NCBI RefSeq assembly: GCF_954871325.1
Contig: NC_088775.1
Span: 66,689,561-66,753,560, forward strand
Origin: Gordionus sp. m RMFG-2023
Lineage: Eukaryota > Nematomorpha > Gordioida > Chordodea > Parachordodidae
Reading direction: 5' to 3'
Length of the DNA stretch: 64,000 nt
The notes under the pieces were generated by a model, which did no database searches, was not told where the DNA came from, and worked only from the letters and a program-made list of their open reading frames with translations. The position numbers and the translations under genes are program-made. Below are positions 62,901 through 64,000 of the stretch, piece after piece (within the stretch, counting starts at the first letter, position 1; each line of letters starts with the position of its first letter).

Positions 62901-64000
62901 AAATAAATTTATGATGAAGGATTCGAATAAAGGTGAAAGTTATATATCATAACCTAGTTTTATAAAATTTATATATTTTATTTTTAAACAATACACATTA
63001 GCTACGAGTTTACAATATGTAGCAAATGGTTTTAAAATGGATGAGAATTATCATGTATATAGACCTAAATCACGGTCTTTAACCACTAATCAACACGGAG
63101 AGCTAGTTTTTTTGCCATCACAAGTTTCTACAACAATTTATGAAAATTTATCACATAATCAATATTCAAATCTATATGGGCCCAATATGGAAAAAATTGC
63201 TAAATTAGAAGATGATGAACCATATGATTATGAAATAGAAATGCTCAAATATCCTGAAATGGCTGAAGACTTATCTTACACAAGAAAAAGTATGTCAAAA
63301 TCCCATAAATTATACGAAGAGCAAGCATCTAGACCAATTAATCAACGTGTGACTCAAGCAGAATTGCTTAATCAATTTATGCCACATTTGAAAAATATCG
63401 AAGATTACAAACAGTATTCACATCCACAATTTACTTATTCATCCTCTGGCTCAAGCTCTAGAATACATTCGCATCCTGCTCCTAGTATAAAATATGATCC
63501 GACTACATTTTTAGAAGTTTATAATCACCCTGCTAATAGAAGATTACCACAACCACATTCCACTGTAGAACGTTTAATAACATTTAAAGATGGAAAAACT
63601 AAAAGCCAATCTCATCAAGCTCCTTATTATTATTTAAGAGACTCAAATGAGAGCAAAGAAGAATCCGCCCCAGAAGATTATAAAAAAAGATATTTGCCCG
63701 ATCATACAGTCAAGCAATTATCTAGGTTTAACACAATCGATCAGCCATATCCTTATACGCAACCATATAAATCATTCAATTCTTATATCGCTAAAGACGA
63801 AAAAGTTGAAATTAAAACTCCGAATGTAATGGTTACCAAGATAGTTGAAAAAGATCATAGTAACAGACGATATGAACGAGATAGAAGATACGAATATAAT
63901 AATGTATCTTATGATTTCGGTGATATTAATGGTTTTCCTTTCTCCACCTTGTTGTCAGAAGGCTTAAAAGTAGATACAAAAACTCCTATATTAATCTACC
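23757..64000 (+). CDS. FARP/FRMD7-type FERM-domain protein gene (12 exons seen, 3' end outside window)
   Basis: The coding path joins 23757-23954, 52105-52209, 52479-52600, 52976-53073, 54149-54272, 54858-54945, 55071-55226, 56889-57070, 61901-61975, 62209-62429, 62786-62932 and 63002-64000+. All borders are GT/AG and all phases agree, giving about 838 residues so far. The FERM F1 lobe starts near residue 49, F2 follows, and F3 carries [19 protein letters not shown]. The FERM-adjacent block reads [16 protein letters not shown] near residues 352-367, followed by a long, probably disordered linker. In animals FARP proteins bind membranes and receptors through FERM and activate Rho-family GTPases through later DH and PH domains; FRMD7 has the same N-terminus without DH. 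The DH region is not reached, so the two cannot be told apart. The start ATG is the first after an in-frame stop at 23739. Intron 1 is about 28 kb and filled with transposons. Family is near certain; exact orthology is open. Confidence 0.9.
24440..24700. mobile_element. Degenerate small element, ATTCGGATCCGATCGG family
   Basis: Has ATTCGGATCCGATCGGAACG and ends near GATGCAGGGCTCTCAAAAATG. A close relative of this end, CCGATGCAAGGCTCTACATA, is at 48700-48720, and similar ATTCGGATT blocks lie at 38300-38600. Borders and duplication are not readable. Confidence 0.45.
25555..26635 (+). mobile_element. 5'-truncated LINE (non-LTR retrotransposon), reverse transcriptase part
   Basis: Frames carry the RT motifs in order: [15 protein letters not shown] near 25564, [14 protein letters not shown] near 25738, [10 protein letters not shown] near 25839, a [12 protein letters not shown] segment near 26178, and the C-terminal [19 protein letters not shown] with [10 protein letters not shown] near 26335-26440. 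It lacks the endonuclease and 5' part and has at least three frame breaks. The RWYGH-GRP tail is common in RTE-like and related animal LINEs; the clade is not certain. Confidence 0.88.
26703..29449 (+). mobile_element. Nearly intact hAT transposon (GGTTCGGGTTCGG family)
   Basis: Begins CAGGGATTCGAACC and ends GGTTCGCATCCCTG, an inverted repeat with one mismatch. It is flanked by GCTGAGGA at 26695-26702 and 29450-29457, a perfect 8-bp duplication. Subterminal GAACCCGGGTTC and CCGAACCGAACCC arrays lie at both ends. It contains a near full-length transposase. It is inserted inside the older hAT 25034-30527, so it is younger than that element. Confidence 0.95.
27191..29203 (+). CDS. hAT transposase of the 26703-29449 element
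   Basis: An N-terminal BED-type finger lies at 27270-27350 ([20 protein letters not shown], then ERNH). Next come the LVTVNG...[14 protein letters not shown] block, the catalytic core ([31 protein letters not shown]), [15 protein letters not shown] and [10 protein letters not shown]. Two introns fit GT/AG: 28577-28678 ([11 protein letters not shown]) and 29033-29074 ([12 protein letters not shown]). The last exon gives the dimerisation motif [10 protein letters not shown] and ends at 29203. Two single-base frame shifts are visible, near 27520 and at a T run near 28296. The copy is probably inactive but recent. Confidence 0.88.
29600..30040 (+). pseudogene. hAT transposase C-terminal remnant of the outer element
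   Basis: A frame with [19 protein letters not shown] resembles the hAT C-terminal dimerisation motif (TQ-x-x-CERTFSKLK), followed by a shifted frame with [16 protein letters not shown]. It is the only recognisable coding part left of the outer hAT 25034-30527, interrupted by stops and at least one frame shift. Confidence 0.8.
30606..30806. mobile_element. MITE related to the 7888-8104 element
   Basis: Ends in TTTTAACAACACTA. Inside lie AAAGACCCGATTAAGATTTT and its near-complement AGTCTTAATCGGGCC, plus the shared core CCTTTCTACCATCTATGA. It is intermediate between the copies at 7888-8104 and 48170-48360. Confidence 0.7.
31144..31175 (-). mobile_element. Helitron-like 3' terminus (reverse orientation)
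   Basis: Read on the minus strand: CCCGTCATTTTTGACGGG, a perfect hairpin, then CTATCTA and CTAG followed by T. A hairpin about ten bases before a terminal CTRR, with insertion before T, is the Helitron 3' signature. The 5' end was not found. Confidence 0.55.
31360..31786. repeat. Left copy of a ~350-bp direct repeat flanking a hAT
   Basis: Contains CTAATATT...TTCCCAGGC, CATAATAATTTTGGTAGTTG, TTGATCAGGCC and several CCAAGCCCAGCCCAA-type blocks in the same order as 36925-37300. The hAT at 31795-36883 sits between the copies. Confidence 0.75.
31818..31847. repeat. Poly-G run of about 30
   Basis: An uninterrupted G tract, the longest in the window, 23 bases inside the left terminus of the hAT 31795-36883. 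Its exact length may be affected by sequencing error. Confidence 0.85.
32365..32634. mobile_element. hAT MITE, CAGAGACC family
   Basis: Begins CAGAGACCGGGGGTCGG and ends AAATGGTACCTCTGCAGGGC and TCTG, matching the ends of the autonomous copy 40778-43869. GGGCCGGGCCTGAAAATTTT blocks lie near the right end. The flanking 8-mers (ATGTTTTT and TTATTCCT) do not match, so the duplication has decayed or a border is off by a few bases. Confidence 0.8.
32635..33045 (-). pseudogene. Unassigned minus-strand coding remnant of the outer hAT (left piece)
   Basis: Frame with [20 protein letters not shown] and [20 protein letters not shown], then a separate stretch closer to the nested hAT. I do not recognise the protein. 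It may be part of the outer element's transposase or a captured gene. Confidence 0.4.
33054..36174 (+). mobile_element. hAT transposon (CAGTGGCGTAG ends), ZMYM1-like
   Basis: Begins CAGTGGCGTAG and ends CTACGCCACTG, an exact 11-bp inverted repeat. It is flanked by AGGGAGAC at 33046-33053 and 36175-36182, a perfect 8-bp duplication. G/C runs lie just inside both ends. It is inserted into the older hAT 31795-36883. Confidence 0.95.
33645..35455 (+). CDS. hAT transposase (ZMYM1-like), interrupted
   Basis: Part one (33645-34205) carries [20 protein letters not shown], the first catalytic region, and [21 protein letters not shown] stop then lies inside the HC...HCLNL motif. A middle part follows at 34500-34850. 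Part three (35006-35455) ends with the dimerisation domain: [19 protein letters not shown] and [14 protein letters not shown]. The arrangement matches the hAT branch from which ZMYM1-type animal proteins derive. Between parts one and two an intron-like gap or decay is present (about 34210-34350). With several interruptions it is not functional as it stands. Confidence 0.87.
36175..36330 (-). pseudogene. Unassigned minus-strand coding remnant of the outer hAT (right piece)
   Basis: Frame with [20 protein letters not shown] and [20 protein letters not shown]. It is cut at 36175-36182 by the insertion of hAT 33054-36174 and must have continued into 33045 and leftwards before that event. The protein family is not recognised. 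Confidence 0.5.
36388..36416 (+). mobile_element. Helitron-like 3' terminus
   Basis: Perfect-arm hairpin CCCGTCATTCTTGACGGG, then GTTTCAA and terminal CTAG before T. It matches the end at 31144-31175 in reverse, so at least two insertions of one family are present. The body may be short; no helicase frame is seen nearby. Confidence 0.55.
36925..37300. repeat. Right copy of the ~350-bp direct repeat
   Basis: Shares with 31360-31786 the blocks CCTAATATTAAAAAAATTCC, CATAATAATTTTGGTAGTTG, TTTTTGATCAGGCC and repeated TTCCCAAGC. It may be one tandem pair, or two copies of an old element, split by the hAT. Confidence 0.75.
37301..39192. other. Intron 1 sequence, no genes; old element fragment at 38290-38640
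   Basis: AT-rich. A block at 38290-38640 has TTCGGATT and GGTTGGATTCGAACC motifs like the relic at 24440-24700 and the fragment at 49120-49230. A 79-codon frame at 38766-39005 has no recognisable content. Confidence 0.4.
39201..40556 (+). mobile_element. Internally deleted hAT element (CAGGGATCC ends)
   Basis: Begins CAGGGATCCAAACCGAA and ends TTCGGTTCGGATCCCTG, a near-perfect inverted repeat. It is flanked by CATTTAAC at 39193-39200 and 40557-40564, a perfect 8-bp duplication. Subterminal GAACCGAACCG arrays are present. Transposase remnants are CTELVTFNG and DDSGFKKILDP near 39808-39895 and [17 protein letters not shown] near 40110-40160. The catalytic middle is missing. It is a relative of the 26703-29449 family. 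Confidence 0.93.
41115..41299. repeat. Two-copy ~90-bp tandem repeat before the hAT transposase
   Basis: The block TATTAATATATTTTTTTATA, AATTCATATCTAAATTTTTA, CCAAAACAATCA, TAAAGGAATATC occurs at about 41120-41202 and 41219-41298. The second copy leads straight into the transposase ATG at 41297. Confidence 0.8.
41297..43014 (+). CDS. hAT transposase of the 40778-43869 element, interrupted
   Basis: 41297-41584 encodes a BED finger ([20 protein letters not shown], then LKRHKCDG). 41585-42147 holds closed fragments, including a [13 protein letters not shown] catalytic region near 41828. 42148-42984 encodes the [12 protein letters not shown] motif, the alpha-helical domain and the start of the dimerisation region ([20 protein letters not shown]). 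Next to AIPEEE the usual SERVFS segment is missing, and another frame resumes with [16 protein letters not shown] to 43014, so a deletion of roughly 70 bases is likely. Non-functional. Confidence 0.87.
43310..43566. repeat. ~80-bp tandem repeat in the hAT 3' tail
   Basis: About four variants of TGCAATATAAAATATAATAT, ATGCTCAAAATATT, CCATTTTTATAAATTA. AT-rich and non-coding. Confidence 0.75.
44326..47125 (+). mobile_element. DNA transposon with ~560-bp terminal inverted repeats
   Basis: The left arm 44326-44894 is the reverse complement of 46566-47125. Shared blocks include TTTTCGGCCGACCCCTTTC, TTATATATGTTCCCATTAGA, ACTTAGCTATTGATATTA complemented and AGATGGCGCTATATA. The outermost match is TGTCAAAT/ATTTGACA. 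The target duplication is not clear. The element lies in the SINE at 43916. The superfamily is unassigned, but its protein type is widespread in animals. Confidence 0.9.
45240..46452 (+). CDS. Putative transposase of the long-TIR element, interrupted
   Basis: 45356-45580 contains [20 protein letters not shown] and [17 protein letters not shown] shifted piece, [20 protein letters not shown], follows. From about 45670 one frame runs to 46173: [20 protein letters not shown] with [20 protein letters not shown] and [14 protein letters not shown]. After one stop the same frame continues to 46452 with [15 protein letters not shown] and [10 protein letters not shown]. The SD-x-A-QYKN, HG-K-x(2)-DG-GG and DxKWWxG modules recur in many uncharacterised animal proteins linked to transposons; the catalytic residues are not established from this sequence. 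One stop and at least one deletion or shift are visible. Confidence 0.8.
47350..47422. repeat. Right copy of the 73-bp target duplication of the SINE
   Basis: TATATAGTTATTTATAAATT through TTAGTAATAATTAAA. The left copy matches at 68 of 73 positions once the hAT at 40778-43869 is taken out. Confidence 0.85.
48170..48360. mobile_element. MITE related to 7888-8104 and 30606-30806
   Basis: AAAAAGGCCCGATTAAGATG and its complement near TTAATCGGGCCGTCTTAAAA form the arms. The shared core is TTTCTCATGGATGGCAGAAA. The outer ends have decayed. Confidence 0.75.
48361..50030. other. Intron 1 sequence, no genes; G tract and relics
   Basis: Contains a G run at 48773-48790, a TATATA microsatellite at about 49083-49099, and fragments of the ATTCGGATCC family at 48690-48720 and 49120-49230. 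No supported gene. Confidence 0.45.
50040..51095 (+). mobile_element. 5'-truncated LINE remnant, reverse transcriptase part
   Basis: [20 protein letters not shown] lies near 50070, [19 protein letters not shown] near 50242 and [10 protein letters not shown] near 50346. RIRTHQE-type decay separates them from the C-terminal [14 protein letters not shown] near 50848 and a Trp-rich end near 51060. It is of the same broad kind as the LINE at 25555 but a different family. It has several frame breaks and no endonuclease part. Confidence 0.87.
51096..52104. other. End of intron 1, no genes
   Basis: AT-rich, with a C run near 51248-51259. A TATATATA tract and a short pyrimidine stretch precede the exon 2 acceptor. 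Confidence 0.5.
52105..52209 (+). CDS. FARP/FRMD7-type gene, exon 2 (FERM F1)
   Basis: Thirty-five codons, phase 0 at both ends. The exon reads [20 protein letters not shown] and then the GLEY core, the hallmark of the FERM ubiquitin-like F1 lobe. The acceptor is TATAAG and the donor is GTTTTA, a weak match to consensus. It lies 28 kb from exon 1. Confidence 0.88.
52479..52600 (+). CDS. FARP/FRMD7-type gene, exon 3 (F1/F2 junction)
   Basis: Begins CWVDNEKLI, matching the WLDLLKPI segment of FARP1, and continues with [20 protein letters not shown], matching the VKFFPPDHTQLQEELT segment. It ends in phase 2 at the donor GTATTC. The split Arg codon is completed by exon 4. Confidence 0.9.
52976..53073 (+). 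CDS. FARP/FRMD7-type gene, exon 4 (FERM F2)
   Basis: Encodes [20 protein letters not shown] followed by [12 protein letters not shown], which aligns without gaps to the RYLFALQVKQDL...HIVQ helix pair of FARP1. The acceptor is CCTTAG and the donor GTAAAT. It ends in phase 1. Confidence 0.92.
54149..54272 (+). CDS. FARP/FRMD7-type gene, exon 5 (FERM F2)
   Basis: Encodes [20 protein letters not shown] and then [20 protein letters not shown], corresponding to SEIGDF...YIPQQDALEDKIVEFHHNH in FARP1. The acceptor AAAAAG is poor in pyrimidines, so the first two bases are slightly uncertain, but phase and homology agree on 54149. Confidence 0.86.
54318..54573. mobile_element. hAT MITE, CAGAGACC family
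   Basis: The right end CTGCAGGCCTCTG and AAATGGTACCTCTGCAGG match the family; the left end has decayed. It is flanked by ATATTTGC at 54310-54317 and 54574-54581, a perfect 8-bp duplication. It lies in intron 5 of the FERM gene, 45 bases after exon 5. Confidence 0.85.
54858..54945 (+). CDS. FARP/FRMD7-type gene, exon 6 (end of F2)
   Basis: Encodes [20 protein letters not shown] and then YGIRLHPAQ. The GQTPAE, DIAR and MYGIR elements are diagnostic of the FARP/FRMD7 family. It ends in phase 0 at a good donor, GTATGG. Confidence 0.94.
55071..55226 (+). CDS. FARP/FRMD7-type gene, exon 7 (FERM F3, PH-like lobe)
   Basis: Fifty-two codons, phase 0 at both ends. It contains [20 protein letters not shown] and then [20 protein letters not shown], the most conserved stretch of the family. 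The acceptor has a strong pyrimidine tract ending in TTTTTAG. Confidence 0.95.
55227..56888. other. Intron 7, with a coding-like remnant at 56036-56431
   Basis: Between exons 7 and 8. The segment 56036-56431 is less AT-rich than its surroundings and open in more than one frame. One frame gives [20 protein letters not shown] and then [20 protein letters not shown] up to a stop at 56429. I do not recognise it; it is not needed for the FERM protein, which passes directly from exon 7 to exon 8. Confidence 0.5.
56889..57070 (+). CDS. FARP/FRMD7-type gene, exon 8 (end of F3, start of FERM-adjacent region)
   Basis: Begins [11 protein letters not shown], which follows exon 7's HPEEY exactly as HGPYQDTLEF follows HPEV in FARP1. 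It continues [16 protein letters not shown] and ends KLFSKGSSF plus a split Arg codon (AG, then A in exon 9). The acceptor AATAAG is purine-rich, but frame and homology fix it. Confidence 0.92.
58230..58995 (-). pseudogene. Transposase-like remnant with a C-x-C...C-x-C cysteine motif
   Basis: On the minus strand a frame gives [20 protein letters not shown] and then [17 protein letters not shown]. After shifts it is followed inside the left arm by [19 protein letters not shown] (about 58233-58290). A CxCxxGCxxxRCxC tail is known from transposon-derived animal proteins. The same tail is repeated in the right arm on the + strand near 59760-59815 as [14 protein letters not shown], so coding sequence extends into the inverted repeat. 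Interrupted and non-functional. Confidence 0.6.
59271..59463. mobile_element. hAT MITE, CAGAGACC family
   Basis: 193 bp, beginning CAGAGACCTGCAGGTCCGG and ending GTACCTCTGCAGGTCTCTG. It is flanked by AGTTATTT (59263-59270) and AGTTATTC (59464-59471), an 8-bp duplication with one mismatch. It sits at the junction of the centre and right arm of the element 57803-60269. Confidence 0.92.
60270..61347. other. Intron 8 sequence, no genes
   Basis: AT-rich, with a C run near 60644-60655. A 63-codon minus frame at 61089-61280 has no recognisable content. Confidence 0.45.
61348..61583. repeat. Two-copy 120-bp tandem duplication
   Basis: ATTTTATATCTAAATGTG...CCCTAGAAGAGTCATAGGTG...AGCCATCAATCGATGGCAAT occurs at 61348-61467 and again from 61468. 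It lies about 320 bases before exon 9 of the FERM gene. The copies are about 90% identical. Confidence 0.88.
61901..61975 (+). CDS. FARP/FRMD7-type gene, exon 9 (FERM-adjacent domain)
   Basis: Seventy-five bases encoding [20 protein letters not shown] and RQPFT, joined in phase to exon 8's SSF. FARP1 and FRMD7 both carry SSFRYSGRTQ at this point. It lies 4.8 kb downstream of exon 8, beyond a transposon-filled intron. Confidence 0.93.
62209..62429 (+). CDS. FARP/FRMD7-type gene, exon 10 (linker)
   Basis: Starts in phase with exon 9 through an AG|C serine codon and encodes a Ser/Thr-rich segment including [15 protein letters not shown] and ending SRMLDTSAG. No domain is visible. The donor GTATTT at 62430 is good. 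The acceptor CTTTAAG was chosen by phase; alternatives at 62226 or 62235 would shorten the exon. An internal ATG at 62249 is not needed as a start. Confidence 0.75.
62786..62932 (+). CDS. FARP/FRMD7-type gene, exon 11 (linker)
   Basis: Phase 1 at both ends, acceptor TTCGTAG and donor GTGAAA. It encodes a polar, low-complexity stretch ([20 protein letters not shown]) followed by [19 protein letters not shown]. It has no recognisable domain and is assigned to the gene by phase, spacing and open frame. Confidence 0.75.
63002..64000 (+). CDS. FARP/FRMD7-type gene, exon 12 (linker, runs off window)
   Basis: An uninterrupted 999-base frame to the window edge, in phase with exon 11 after acceptor CATTAG. 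The product is rich in Tyr, Ser, Pro, His and charged residues, for example [20 protein letters not shown] near 63415-63475 and [13 protein letters not shown] near 63868-63906. No membrane segment or known domain is visible. Its base composition is clearly less AT-rich than the flanking introns. If this is a true FARP, the DH-PH-PH module should follow beyond the window. Confidence 0.8.

Overview
This 64-kb window is very AT-rich eukaryotic DNA, and I read it as an animal genome. The decisive evidence is one host gene on the + strand, found by joining short exons with GT/AG borders and matching phases. It encodes the N-terminal half of a FARP/FRMD7-type FERM protein: the three FERM lobes, then a FERM-adjacent segment carrying [13 protein letters not shown], then a long Ser/Tyr/Pro-rich linker that runs off the right edge. 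This protein family is known from animals. I cannot name the species. I see no rRNA, CRISPR, operon or bacterial features.

Layout. 1-23756 is upstream of the gene. It holds a 118-bp satellite, a decayed hAT transposase between TAGTCGAC-rich arrays, small non-autonomous elements, a broken Ty3/gypsy-like fossil between two roughly 1-kb inverted repeats, and long AT-rich stretches where I see nothing. Exon 1 is 23757-23954. Intron 1 is about 28 kb (23955-52104) and is packed with nested elements. These include hAT 25034-30527 holding a LINE piece and a second hAT; hAT 31795-36883 holding a MITE, another hAT and a Helitron-like end; hATs 39201-40556 and 40778-43869; a tRNA-derived SINE split by a 2.8-kb DNA transposon with about 560-bp inverted repeats; and a second LINE remnant. 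Exons 2-8 lie in 52105-57070. Intron 8 contains another DNA transposon with about 800-bp inverted repeats. Exons 9-12 lie in 61901-64000 and continue beyond the window.

The elements work as independent parasites of the locus rather than as a gene system. For seven hAT-type copies I could read the terminal inverted repeats together with flanking 8-bp target duplications, exact or with one mismatch, which fixes their borders and the order of insertion. Several unrelated hAT families here carry GC-rich arrays or long G tracts just inside their ends, which stand out against the AT-rich background.

I found no clear new biological system. The best leads are the 28-kb intron built of nested hATs, a SINE with a 73-bp target duplication later split by a hAT, the two long-inverted-repeat transposons, and the gypsy fossil trapped between inverted repeats.
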